DNA of 64,000 nucleotides from Cryptomeria japonica (GCF_030272615.1 NC_081406.1:139339361-139403360); one strand, 5' to 3'; counted from the first letter of the stretch, positions 10,663 through 22,895 are shown. Numbers and translations are program-made. The notes: generated by a model from the sequence alone, not told the origin.

Positions 10663-13600
10663 ATGGGATCAAATCAACACAAGAAGAGGCAAAGAAAGGT
10701 TCTAACAACTGAGGAGATTGCAGCAAATAGGGAGAAGGAGGCAATGCGCCAACGAGAGAGAAGATCAAGAATGAGAGAAGGAGCTTCAAGTTCCACAATC
10801 ATTTTAGAAGAGGATAAAATCAATGAGACCATAAATGCTGATGAAGGAAACACAATAGAACCATTTACTTCAGGTGCATCTTCTAATTCATTATTGGATA
10901 CATGTATGTCTTCATAGCCCTATGTTTTTTCTCATGAAGAAATTGGTGATTTAGTAGAAGCAGGTTACTTATTAACTGAAATTCTAATTGAAAATCAAAC
11001 CCCAAATGAAATTAGAACTCAAGTTGAAACTAAAATTGAAATCCAAATTGAAACCCCAAGTGAAACTAGATCTCAACTTGAAACTAAAATTGAAACCGAA
11101 TTTGAAACTCCAAATGAAATTGAAAATCCACTTGCAACTAAAACCAATAATGTGTATGTAGACATGGAAACACCAATTGAAAATGAAACATGTTTGAATG
11201 ATAATCAAATGAATGAAAATTTTGAAATTAAAAGTGATGTACTAGACAACCTTCATGGCTTGGTTTCATGGAGACAGATTAGGACACATGCAAATAGATT
11301 GTTTAAACATTTTTTTTATAATAAGAAATTTGGGTTTCAATGTCAATTAATGGTACAACTAATTAAAATCACTAAAATGCGAAAAGTGATGAATAAGTTA
11401 GGCTTTTATGTCAAACCCAAGAAGAAGGACGAGTCTTTAAAACAAGTTGTATCGACTGTTGCTAGCGCCTCTGATACAATTGGAAAGAAAAGTCATTCTA
11501 AAGATAAAAATGCGGCACGATGGGCAATAACAACAAATTTAGTAAGCCAAACAACTTTTAATAAAAGAATGATGAGTAACATAAGTGGATATCTTAATAT
11601 TCATCGCAAAACTTTGTCAAGAGCTGTAAAAAGAAGAGTTAATTTTGAAAGTGATCCAACAAACAAATTGTGGACTTTTAGTGGTAGAATACCAAGGTTT
11701 GATATGAAACTTACTATTGGAGTAAAAAATTTGATCGAAAAATTTTGGGACAATAATACGAGAGTATCACCTAATGTTAGAGATGTTCTTAAATTAAGAG
11801 TTGGGTCAAAAATTCATGATCCACATCCAAAACACCTATTGGACATGACTCAAACTGAATTGTATACAAATTTTTTGGATGATAAGGTGTTGACTATTAG
11901 CATTTGTCAAAGGTCTTTTGAAAAGTGCAAACCTTGGTATGTTCGAATTAACAAGGAAAGAGTCACATGTTGTTCCAAAACTCATGTTCAATTTCGCTAC
12001 CATTATGATGTATTTCGATATATACGTGTTACCATGCATAGTAATGGAATGTTCCAAGAATGTGGTATAAATATACCACTTGAAACTATAAAGGAGTTTA
12101 TTTCAAGTTCGTTTTGCAACCCACTAAATGAACAAAATTTTCTTTTCAATGCATGTGTTTCCGGTGTATGTGATATATGTGGCAATCTTGCATTGCTGGA
12201 TGAATGTTTGCATGAAAATATTTCAAATGATTTTGGACAACAATTAGTTGATGTTAAAAGATTTAAAACTGTTGAGTATCCACTGAAGGATGGAAAGGTT
12301 GGAAAATGATGCGATCTAATCACTAAAAAATTTAGTGTTCATGCATTTATGAATGAATTCAAGAGTAACATCGTACCTAAATATGTTAAACACACTCAAA
12401 ATGATAGATGGATCGATGGTCAGTTTTGAATATGTAAGGATACATTTCCTGTTGGTAGTATACTTTCAGTTGTTGACTTTGCAGAGAACTACACGCTTGC
12501 ACCACAAGATGAGGTCCAATCACAATACTACAATTCAGTGCAAGTATCGATTTTTATCCATATTGTCTATAGGCATGCACCAGATAGTATAGAAGAGGAT
12601 TGCAAAATTTTGAGAGAGTACCATTTCTATATGAGTGATAATAAATTACACTCATCCGAGTTTGTCCAGTTTTTCTTCAAGACCTTTTTTCAAAATTTGA
12701 GGGAGAGAGAAATTCAGATGACACAACATCTAATATGGTCTGATAATTGCATAGGGCAATTCAAGAATGCTAGAATGTTTTATTGGTTGAGTAGTTTTCA
12801 CAAGAAAACTAATATTGAACACATGTGGAGTTTTTTTGAGGCTGGACATAGGAAAGGAGAACATGATGGTGTCAGTGCATGTGGTAAGAGAGCCCTTTAC
12901 AAAGAGCAACTCAAATTTGAGGAAAAGGCTAAATTTTAAAATGCAAGTGCAATTGTGGATTGGTGTAGTGCAAATTTATCCACAGGATCAAGTCAGAACT
13001 CTACAATTAGACGTTTCTTCTGGCTAGTTAAAGAGGAGAATATCCTTCCAAGATATGATTGTGATACAATCAATGGGTCAGCTAGATGGCATTCATTTAA
13101 GAGTTCTAATTCTAACACTTGGACTATATGGACTAGAGAGCTTGCATGTTTTTGTCAATTTTGTGTTGCAGGTGAGTGGGAAGAATGTGAGAATACGGAA
13201 TGGGTCGAAGAATGGCAACACAAATCCTTAACACCTACTGAGACACAATATGAAGATTTTAGAAGAAATGAAGACCTTGATCATGCATTTGCATCAGAAG
13301 ATTATGATCGCGTTTCAAACCTCATACAACTTGGTACTTAAATTTGTTTTCTAGGACATGTGTATGATGTTGTTGCACCTGAGGATAATGATGAGAAGGT
13401 TGAGTATTGGCTAGCTAGATGTGTAGAACCTAAGAAAAAGTTGATATGTGATCAAGTAGATGATGATGGTTTTTAGTATCCAGTTGGGTCTGTTGTGGTA
13501 GTTGGTACATGGCTATGCATATACTTAACAAGAAAGAATGGCTTACTAGCTTATGAAGACTACCAATCAGAAAAGAAGATTATACGCTATTCTCATTTGG

Positions 13601-13740
13601 TGGTGGCAACAAACATCAAATTAGAAAGAAACAAAGGTAGACCTGCTAATAAGGTATTGTGGACACTTTTAGTAGAAGAGCATGAGGAAATCATAGATGC
13701 ATTGCACAAGAGAGAGGATGCAGATGGTACATTAGGTTGA
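10663..13740 (+). pseudogene. Transposase-like protein (RNase H-fold type), one frame with nonsense mutations only
   Basis: A single frame of about 1,025 codons with no intron and no frameshift that I can see. ATG 10663 has a good context (gccATGgga); an upstream in-frame ATG lies at 10585. Domains in order: a basic N-terminus (KKRQRKVLTTEEIAA, then RQRERRSRMRE); an acidic repeat of the type IETPSETR (10985-11150); a middle region with a Cys cluster (CVSGVCDICGN); then a core with VVDFAENY, LIWSDNCIGQFKNAR and GHRKGEHDGVSACGKRAL; and a C-terminal part with YWLARCVEPKKK and PVGSVVVVGTW. The VDFAENY / SDxxxxQFK / HxKGxxDG series is known from uncharacterised transposase-like proteins of animals and plants, and its acidic residues probably form the DDE-type site. 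In-frame stops lie at 10915, 12307, 12427, 12937, 13339 and 13474. Confidence 0.72.
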
Positions 13741-13918
13741 ATCAAATTTATATGCATGTAAGATTGTGTTACTTGTGTGAACTCTTTTATATTTAATCAT
13801 GATAATTGTTTTTCTTTGTCCCTTTAGCATTGTATTTGTCTACATTTGATACAATTTTGGTTTCATAAACAACATTGTATTAGTTATCTTCTTCTTAATG
13901 TTATTTTGTGCACATTGT
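13741..13918 (+). repeat. 3' flank of the transposase frame, copy 1 of a direct duplication
   Basis: Begins right after the final stop (atcaaatttatatgcatgta) and is repeated with about 90% similarity by eye at 14450-14628. The 530 bases between the copies hold nothing recognisable. Confidence 0.9.
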
Positions 13919-14449
13919 AATTGTGTTACAATTGAATTCTAATTTTTTATGATATATTTATTTTATCGTAATCTCTTCATAGATTAATTGTAAGTTCAAA
14001 GATAGAATTATGTCTTAAATATGACAACTCTATATTTATCATTGTATGACAAATCTATATTTATAGTGTGCTTTTTTATTTTAGTACCATGAAATCCATG
14101 CTTTTCATACCACTACTATCAACACTAATCAACCATCAATACACTAGTAAAGTAGTGTGGTCAACTTAAGAGGAAAGTCGATACTATGTTTGTAGCTTCC
14201 TTTATTTATTTCAATGTAATTATTCCATATAGCAGGGATTCCTTTACTTATTCCAACCCTTCAAAATGTCAAAAGAATTATGCATATCAAAAAGAAATTG
14301 ATAAGAAAGAATCTGTGTCTACTTCCTTTCAAATCATTGAATAATGTTCTTCAAACCTTCCTAATAATTTGGTTAGCCTTAGTTCCATCAATCTATTGGA
14401 TTCCAGTATGAGATTCATTTATAATTAATAACCCTTTTATAATTTTCAC

Positions 14450-14628
14450 ATCAAATTTATATGCATGTAAGTTTGTGTTACTTGTGTGAACTCTTTTAAA
14501 TATTTAATCATGATAATTATTTTTCTTTATCCCTTTAACATTATATTTGTCTACATTTGATACAATTTTGGTTTCATAAACAACATTGTATTAGTTATCT
14601 TATTCTTAATGTTATTTTGTGCATATTG
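14450..14628 (+). repeat. Copy 2 of the 178-bp direct duplication
   Basis: Same order and spacing as 13741-13918, including tacaattttggtttcataaa. It suggests a segmental duplication of the transposase 3' end region inside the element. Confidence 0.9.
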
Positions 14629-14689
14629 AATTATAAACTATTGCACTATAAGATGATCAATCACAATGTTAAATTATAAAGTCATAAAT

Positions 14690-15000
14690 AGATCACATAA
14701 TAAGTCATAAATAAAAAGTCCTATGTGCAATCACATAACAATTCCAGATGACATAATAACAAGTCTTGAAAAAATAATAATAAGGAAATGACATTAAAAC
14801 AAGTCCAAATAACATAATAACAAAACAATGTATCACATATATAATCACTAGAGTGCGCCAAATTACATAACACGACCTTATATCATAATAGCAAGGAAAT
14901 GACATAATAAAAAGTCCTATATATAATCACATAACAACAAGTCCTATATATAATCACATAATAACAAGTCCCAGGATAACATAACAAGTGTCATCATAAA
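14690..15000. repeat. Degenerate AT-rich tandem array
   Basis: Irregular repetition of acataataacaagtcc and atatataatcacataa blocks, about 20-35 bases apart, just beyond the 3' end of the minus-strand accessory gene. Confidence 0.75.
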
Positions 15001-15043
15001 AAGTCCACAATACAATAACATGACATGATCTAAAATATACAAT

Positions 15044-17142
15044 CTAAGAACTCATGTGCATCTCATCTGCAGTCCTCTTCACTCCACGTGAAGGTGGCTG
15101 AGATGAATCATCCTGCTACACATGGTCCTGAGATGCACCATCTTGTGTCTGTGTAGTATTAGTGTCTCCACCCTCTTGTGCAGTATCAGTGACTCCACCC
15201 TCCTGTGTAGTATCAGTGTCTGCACCCTCATGTACATTATTAAAAGATTTTACATGAGAAGAAATTACTTGCATAATTTGCTTATAAAGTAATTAAATAC
15301 TAAAAAATTTAAAATAAATTACCATACAACCGTGCTCTACAATGCCCTCACTGGTACGTGGAGGTCCACTGTCATGAACAAGAAAAGTGGTCATAGTCAA
15401 GTCCTACAAAAAAAACATTGTACATCAATTTTGATAATTCCTATAAAAGCGAGGTACACAATATAAACAAATTAGAAATTATTTTTCTAATCATCACCTC
15501 AAATGATAATGTCAATGGTTGCATCTGGCTCAATCCCATAGCCATACCAATACCGGTAGTGCTATTGACCTGAACAACATATATAAAGCATGAATCAAAC
15601 TTGTATATATACATAAATTATAAAGTATATATATAGACTACAAGATTATCATAGAAAAGAATACAGGTGATGTAGGCAAAGTAGCTGATGGTCGAAGGCG
15701 TTCATGTGATGCGCCATCAAACAATCTAGAAGCCTACAATTGCAAAAAATAACAAATATTGAATCAAAGTTGTACATAAATTAGTAAGCATGTAAACACT
15801 TTAAATTAATGGATGAAAAACATACTAGTGGTATATGAGGCTGAGCCTCAGTGGTCCATGAGTCACGTGAAGAACTACCCACCTCGGTGCTACACGAAGC
15901 ACCCTACAAAATTGAAAAAACATATCATATGTACATCATTACATTAAAAAATCTATTGTTTATTTTAAATGTACATATCAATACAATGTATCTAGATGAA
16001 AGTGCATACCGTAAATGGGGCACCAACATCTCTAGGTATTGAGGTAACATGCTGTCGGTTCCTCAATGATGTGGTATGATCCATCCTTTGTTCAGAAAAA
16101 ATTGTCTCATGTTATGGTTCATATGTGTATATATAAGGAATTTAATATTGCACTGTAAATTATACAAATTAATATGTATCTCTATAGGCTGATCATCATC
16201 TGCCCACAGGAGATCAACATATGAAGAGACGACATCAGCATGTGTAGCCTCCTTGACATCCTCATAACCACCATGGGCAGCATCAACATCATCAAAATCG
16301 CCATCTCCTCCAAGGGCAGCCTCACTCTGTGGACCCCTACATATATCCCCACAGCTCGTGCAAACATGTGCTAAGTTGGGGGCAACCCTCACCTCCCGCA
16401 ATTATTGTAACAAATTGCCCAACAGGGCACTCAATGAACCTAGAGCAGAATCCACTACTCGATGATGGGTAGGTGCTGGAACAGCTGGTGATGGAAGAGG
16501 AACCAATGGATAATCGCGCACACGGTTTCTAACCCTGTTGCTCAATTTTGCTCTTGGCCTATCTTGGGGCATGCCTCTCCCAACCCCTTGAAATGATCTA
16601 ATATCAAAGTACTTGGGCTTTTTGCCCAATTCAAATTCGGCCCATAATATCTTCAAAAAATACATCAGGACCTCATGATTGGAGTGGGTGGATGGTCAGA
16701 GACCATCCACCACCACTCCCAAAAGTGGCTAGAAATGCCCAGGTGCCTACACCATCGAATAGAGATCTGTGGCTTCTTCAGATCTATCTCTTCACCCATC
16801 TTAGGGTTCACAAAATATTTTTCAAATCCATTTTTGTTATTTTTAATTCATTAACTTTTTTGTATGTGAGGCCATCAGCGTAAAATGCACGCAATCCCTC
16901 ACACCAACTACGATAGCTATCTAGCTCGTTATCTAATGCCTGCACAGACTGTACAATGCCTTGCATACTATCTGTAAGGTGTAACAACCAAGGAGGTGGA
17001 TGAGGCTCACGCCTAATAGTATGAATATCTCTAATCAAAGAATCAATATTCATCTTAATTGTCTGTCTCAACTGATCGGGTGGAGGTGGAGGTGGAGGTG
17101 GTACTAGACCTTATAGCTCAGCTATCTCAAACTCATCCATGT
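15044..17142 (-). pseudogene. Multi-exon accessory gene of the candidate transposon, unknown function
   Basis: Exons run 17142 to about 16808 (MDEFEIAEL, stop, VPPPPPPPPDQLRQTIKMNI), about 16665-16166 (ILWAEFELGKKPKYF, later LREVRVAPNLAHVCTSC and an acidic stretch), 16085-16010 (MDHTTSLRNRQHV), 15903-15826, 15733-15665, 15569-15498, 15403-15323 and 15226-15044. The last ends SRGVKRTADEMHMSS, a basic tail that may be a nuclear localisation signal. Every junction from 16166 downward has a GT donor and an AG acceptor; five consecutive exon joins are phase 0. Three stops interrupt the frame: codon 10, a TAA at 16402-16404, and a TAG in the last exon. The family is not recognised. Convergence with the transposase frame and enclosure by the GGGCGCCC clusters suggest a transposon-encoded accessory or DNA-binding protein; this is inference. 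Confidence 0.6.
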
Positions 17143-20100
17143 GAAAATAATCTACATATATATACAAACATGAAAATTTACAATTAAAATTACAAACATG
17201 AAAATTTACAAACTTGAAAATTTACAATTACAATTACAAACATGAAAATTACAATTACAAACTATTTAATTTACATTTTACTTTCCAAAAAAACTTATAA
17301 TTAAATAGAATTTAGCAACTTAAATATAAAAAAAGGAAACTCAAATAGATCTATAATATTATTAATAGGTGGGTAATAATAAGCATCATTTAAGAAATAT
17401 TATCCACTTAAATCAAAGTATAAGAAAAATTCTACAAAATAAAACATCATAATGCCCATGCAACTCAAACAATACTTTTTAACATCTAAAGATGAATTAG
17501 TATAAGTTCCATCAAAATCATAAAAAATAATCATAAGTTAAAGTCATAAGTTATATCTATGAACTTGTCAATACATGTACTACTTTGTTGTGTTCTTTTC
17601 TAGAATCATTGGATGATTTAGTGATCACAACTAGTAGTACTACACTAAGTTGAAGCTTGAATAAATAGTAGGTTCTCTACTCTTGGAGGAGTTAAAACAA
17701 AAAAAAACTGTATTATTTTTTATATTCAATTTTATATTGGTATTTTCTTGTTCAAAGTCGCAACTCACAAAATGTGATTCCAATATTGATCTATATTTGA
17801 TTCTTATTTTTATTAAATCTGCCACTAGTGTGATTTATTGTCCTCTTAACTTAAATCAAGCTATGTAAATTTAAAGCCTTGTAACTTTTGATAGAGAGCA
17901 TATTTTTTCATGCTTCATGTGGCATTGAAAAGGTGGTTCATAAATCTTCATAGATCACACAATTATTTTCTAGAATATTCCCTCGTATTTTATATATTAT
18001 ATTTTGTGATTTCACATTCTAGTCATTTACTTGGACATCTTGGCACTTGAAAATGACCATCTTACATGAGATGAATTTGTTTGATATGTTTTATATGTAT
18101 TGATTTTATTGATTTTTTAAGTTTTTATTTGAGGAGGTATCATAGGTTTCTCTATTCATCCTTTTGTGGTAAAATTAGAAAGGGATAACTATGATTCTTT
18201 TGTAAAATGGTATCTTGATAAGTTTTAGATGGTGTAATCATTTTCCTTTTATGTATGGAGTCATACCTAAACTAGAAACACTAGAAATTATATAATCTTG
18301 GTGTAACATCATTGACCATGTAGGAGTGATTTGATCTAGTATCAAGATCATGATTCTATGTGTATTGCATTGGATATTGATTTCCCCCACACAATTTTGG
18401 AATAGACTTTATGAGATCCATGGAGACCCTCATATCTATCCATTCTTAGAGGATCCTATTGTAGATTGTTTCCTTCCCTTTGTAGATGAAGATCACATAC
18501 CCTTCGATGGTGATACTTAAGAGGAAATTTATTATATCATATTAAATAATTTATTTACTTAAGATCAACTTTTATTTACATATTAAATAAGTTTCAAAAT
18601 ATATTTTAATTATGTACATCAATTATATCAATTAGAATAAAAATTTGGTAATGAAATACAAGCAATTATCATAAAAAATTTAGAATCAATTCATTCTAAA
18701 TGTAAAATGATACATACACATATAAATATATAATCAGTTTTTTAATTTAATATATACTTGGCGAAATAAATTTATATAGACGTGTAAATTTTTAAGTAAT
18801 TTAGTGGGGTTTATAATGAAACCTATCCAAGAAAATTTTTCATATATTAGAATAAGATATTTTATCTTACCATATAAATTAAGGATCATGACTCACAAGA
18901 TTGCTATATATCTATGTGTTGTAAACAAAATATGTAAAATATGTACTAATAAAAAACATTTTTCTTTATAAAAGAAAAGATATGGACAATTTCCTATAAG
19001 ATACAAATGGAAAAAAAATACATAACTCATCTACCCTATATAGACACCACCCTCAACTCTCCCTTCTTGTTGGTTCTTATTTTACTATTTCAATTAATGC
19101 TTTCACATAATATAATACATTCACTTCCAACACACACTCTACTATTTTCATGTGTATTTTGCAAACCAACCAACAATTCACTAATATTGCTACAATAAGA
19201 TTGCAATACCTCAAACTCTTGATGTACACCTTCTATTTATACTTTCTTGCTTTCCATTTGAGGCAAGTAGGTCACTAAGTCCAATCCTTTTGAGAAATCA
19301 ACAAATATTTCTTAGACAACCCTACCTTGATTCTCCCTTAACAATTTTCATGTCCATAATTAAAAGGAGTCTTAAGATTCATTTTCATAAGCCTACATTA
19401 ATAATGAACATAATTAGGTTGAAGAAAATCCCCTCTTAGATAAAAAAAAATTGTGATGTTACCTACCTCCATACTTGTCTCTTCTAGTGCAACTTTCATG
19501 AATCCTAGAGTTTATTTTGATTTGTAAATAAAGATTTGGTTAAACCTTTTGTAAAATAAATTATTAGAAGGTTTTTGATCCTTTCCTTTCTCTATGTTTA
19601 TTATACTTATCATCCAATCCAATGGAAAAATACACTCTCCTATAACTAAAAAAAACTAAATTTAACTCTAAAAGCTCTAATTACAAACTAAATATATGTT
19701 CCATTTGATACAACACTGCTAGGAAAAACACTGATCACTAAGCACCATTTAATACCATAAGCACTAATAACACTCCTTCAAATGTTATAGGACCACCTTT
19801 ATTACTAATCCATTAAATTAGCATTCTACAAAAAGAACACTAATCTAATGAAATTAAAACCATTTATTTAAAACTTATAATTCTCCTTAATAGAATCCTT
19901 ATCAAACCTCAATAATAGTTAAGGAGCATTAATCCATGGTGTCCAACTCAATTGCTTAGTACATGAAAATGTTAAAATTTCTGACACTAAATATAGCCAC
20001 CATTACGAATGCTTAAGGTGGTTGATAACATACATGTTACTCTAAATGTTTCCTTGAGCTAGGAATCATGGTATATTGCCACTATTGAATCTTAATCCAA

Positions 20101-20655
20101 TGTGGTATTTACCAAGTAATCAACCAAGATAGTCAAATTTCTCCTGGAACTTGTTCGTTTTTTTCTATTTAGGGTTTAGTGTTCATTTTTCTGTTCAAGG
20201 TTTATTGTCTGTTTTTTGTTTCTAATGTTTATTGTTCGTTTACGTTTTTGTTTTTTGTTTTTTTCCTATGGTTTAAATACTATTCATATTTTTTATTTTT
20301 TTCCTATGGTTTTTACTATTCATGTTTTTTGCAATATTTGAAAATTAAAAACTATTTTAAACATGAAATAAAATAAAATAAAAGACGATTTTCAAACTTT
20401 AAAACATAAAAATTTAAAAATAACAATACATTAACATTTTTTTATGAAAAACAATAAAAATAAATAAAATAGAAAATAAAAAATAAAACTAAATACTTGG
20501 AAGGAGGTAAAAATGGTCTAGGGGGTTAGCTGGGGTGAAAAAAATGGTTTCCCGTGCTCCTCAAAAATGTCTACCCATTTTCCAAATAGTGAAAATGATG
20601 GAAAATGGTTTCAAAAAAAAAAAATACATTTAAAAAATAGACGCACATTTTTTTC
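17143..20655. other. Long AT-rich noncoding part of the candidate transposon
   Basis: About 3.5 kb without a credible frame. It contains the tandem tract at 17160-17275 and otherwise only short chance frames. Possibly promoter and untranslated DNA of the accessory gene, or later insertions too old to recognise. Confidence 0.55.
17160..17275. repeat. Tandem repeat acaaacatgaaaattt
   Basis: Five to six irregular units of (aatt)acaaacatgaaaatttacaa just upstream of the accessory gene start. Confidence 0.85.
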
Positions 20656-20766
20656 AAATCGGGCGTCCGATTTGAAAGAAACAGGCGTCCGTTTAGCTTC
20701 AAGCACCCATTGCTAAATGGGCGCCCGTTTCTTTATGGCTTGGGCTTACAAATCGGGCACCTATTT
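20656..20766. repeat. Right subterminal palindromic repeats
   Basis: Copies at 20656-20673 (AAATCGGGCGTCCGATTT), 20680-20694, 20715-20730 (AAATGGGCGCCCGTTT, identical to left copies) and 20750-20766, plus a half-copy near 20701. They mirror the left cluster at 10355-10480 and mark the other end of the element. Confidence 0.8.
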
Positions 20767-21436
20767 CTAGCGGGCTCATTTTCCAACCCGCGGACTTCCG
20801 CAGGATTGGGACCCAACTTTGTGCGTTTACCCTTTATTAGTTTAGATTTGTTGTCTTACTTCTCAATTTTGGTTTTCTAAGTTGCCTAAATTTGGGAGAT
20901 TTGTATTTGACAAAGGAGGATCAAGGATTCCTTACCTCCAATCATCTTATTTTTTCAGAATCAATTTAGGCAAATTCACTTATGGAAATTGGTGGAACAA
21001 TGATGAGATCTAAAAGAACAATTTTAGTCAATGATTTTTCGGTTTTCTTGCCAGAAGAATAGATCAGAGGGAGATAGAGGGACCAATCAAAGGAGTGAGG
21101 AAAAAATATTAGAAATGATAGAGAGAGAAAAGAGGGTTGAATGGGTGCTTGGGGCTAGAAGAAATATGCGTAACATTCAACACTATGTGGAACTAGGTAG
21201 AAGTAATGTAAAGAGTTAGAGACATTGAGCATGATTGATCTTTTGCAAGGATCAAATAGGAGTGGAAAGAAGAAATAAAAATGGAGGCAAATAATGGGAG
21301 TAGTTTTGATCAAGTCACATATGACAAAGATTTGCAGTTGATGCCTAAAACAATTTTGTCTCATATGTAGAAATAATAAAATGTCGATTCAAATTATTTT
21401 GGTTGTAGAATTTGTTGATTCACGGTTAATTAAATG

Positions 21437-22736
21437 TTGTTGATTAAGGATCAAATAGGTTTTGAAGGGACCCAAAACCCTTTTATATAGAACTATTACA
21501 AAATCTTGCTAAAAGATTTAGCCATTTTTTAAAAAGAAGCCAAAACTCAACAAAAGACCAATAACAAATCAAAAAACACAAAAATGATAGCAAGAAGGAA
21601 ATCCTTGTTCAATTTTTTTAGGGCCTCCACGGCCTCAGCTTCCAATTGTGTCATGTTGAGTGCAATATTCTTTAGCTCTTGTATTTCTTGATTAGGAGAT
21701 TTCTTCTTTAGATGGCTCTGGTTCTCTTGGAAGGCCTGGTAGTACCCTCTTGTTTCTTCTTTATGGAGTCCACATCAAGTATTTTCCCTTCCTAATGGAG
21801 GTTTGAAGTTTTCCTACCATTGTATTTATGCTTTCAGCTAAATTCTTCACCACATTGTGACTGTAGGTAACCAAAGAGATAAGATTATCATTACCTTTCT
21901 GGATTTTCTTTCTAGATGTTTCAATCTACCTTCATACTCTTTCTTAACTTTCTCCTCCAAATTTGAGATTCTGTTGTCATAATATTTCTTAAGATCATTC
22001 ATTATGCTTAGTGTCTTCTGCATGTAATCAACAATTAATTTCCTCTACTCCATAAACCATTGTTTAGCTCCTTGGTTGTCCTGTTTTCTCGTCACTACCC
22101 AAAGTTTAAAATTAATCTTCTTTATTTCACGGAATGCCCATTTGAACATTCTAATATTGTCTATGAAAGAATCACGGGCGATGTCTAGAACATCATCAAG
22201 GTTTTCTCTGTCTAGACTTAGATAAGGAGATTTAGCATTGAGATGAGTTAGGGAGAGGTTCTAACTTGCCGGGAATAGAATTGTGGGAAGGCAAGGACTC
22301 CAAGTTCAGGGGTGCTACCTTGCTTCAGCGAAGTGTCTGACTTAGAGTCAGTGTCCTCCATCTTTATATTCCACTCATCCTCATCAGAGGAGAGGCTAAC
22401 ATGGTCATCATCCTCAAAATCATGTGATGGGTCAGGATCTCTAGATGATGGGGAAGGAAGGGATTTGATATGTTCATTAATCAAGCATAACATACCCCCG
22501 TGAAAGACAGGTTTTTTCTTGTTCTTCCTATGATATTTGATGCTAGCATTGATAGAGGCAAGTAAGAAGAATGGAAATATAATTTCACCTTATTCCTAAA
22601 ATGGTTTAGCAAGATGAAATGATTCCCAAAAGCCCTGGTATATCCACCATATAGGGTAATATACTTCATAAAAACAAAAAGAACATAGAGCCATAGATTT
22701 TACCCATATCATAGATGCTTTTGTGCACTTAAAATA
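21437..22736 (-). mobile_element. Retroposon-like insertion in the LTR, minus orientation
   Basis: The insertion splits an LTR that is continuous in its partner copy. It is flanked by GTTAATTAAATG (21425-21436) and GTTAATGAAATG (22737-22748), an 11/12 match: a target duplication too long for LTR elements and typical of non-LTR retroposons. Its 3' end (left side) carries GGTTTTGGGTCCCTT and a tail like TTAATCAACAACA. The insertion at 37669-38457 has the same end. Confidence 0.6.
21600..22690 (-). pseudogene. Degraded retroelement frame inside the insertion
   Basis: Read on the minus strand from 22690: YGGYTRAFGNHFILLNHFR, then after a frameshift FFLLASINASIKYHRKNKKK, an acidic Ser/Asp-rich stretch (DFEDDDHVSLSSDEDEW, 22248-22493), and a Lys/Glu-rich coiled-coil stretch (ISNLEEKVKKEYEGRLKHLE) near 22000. 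Several stops and frame changes. Similar LLNHFR-containing proteins are encoded by plant retroelements of unknown type; I cannot assign a function. Confidence 0.45.
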
Positions 22737-22895
22737 GTTAATGAAATGCTATTTTGTGTTGCTATGTTAAATTACTGAGGTTCTTGTCATATATTTCTAT
22801 CTATTAGGTTTGATTTTTAAATTCCTAGACCACTATTGAGAAGATAAATAGTTTGCATCTTTTTTCGGTGGTTTGAGATTCAACTTGCATCAGTT

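Larger units (their letters stand above)
10283..20820 (+). mobile_element. Candidate two-gene DNA transposon, about 10.5 kb, unassigned superfamily
   Basis: Left end near 10283 reads aGGTTTGGTCCCA, then after 8 bases ATCCTG. The right end, read on the minus strand from about 20820, is AAAGTTGGGTCCCAATCCTG, so the ends are similar and inverted. Inside each end, about 50-70 bases in, sits a cluster of palindromic GGGCGCCC repeats. Between them are a transposase-like frame on the plus strand (10663-13740) and a convergent multi-exon gene on the minus strand (17142-15044), plus AT-rich noncoding DNA (17.1-20.6 kb). A clear target-site duplication was not found. The layout of transposase plus accessory gene between inverted ends is typical of cut-and-paste elements; the superfamily is unknown to me. 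Confidence 0.55.

Noticed and set aside
10984-11208. Minus-strand 74-codon frame rich in Phe, Asn and Ser
   Set aside because: Antisense shadow of the acidic IETPSE-type repeat of the transposase.
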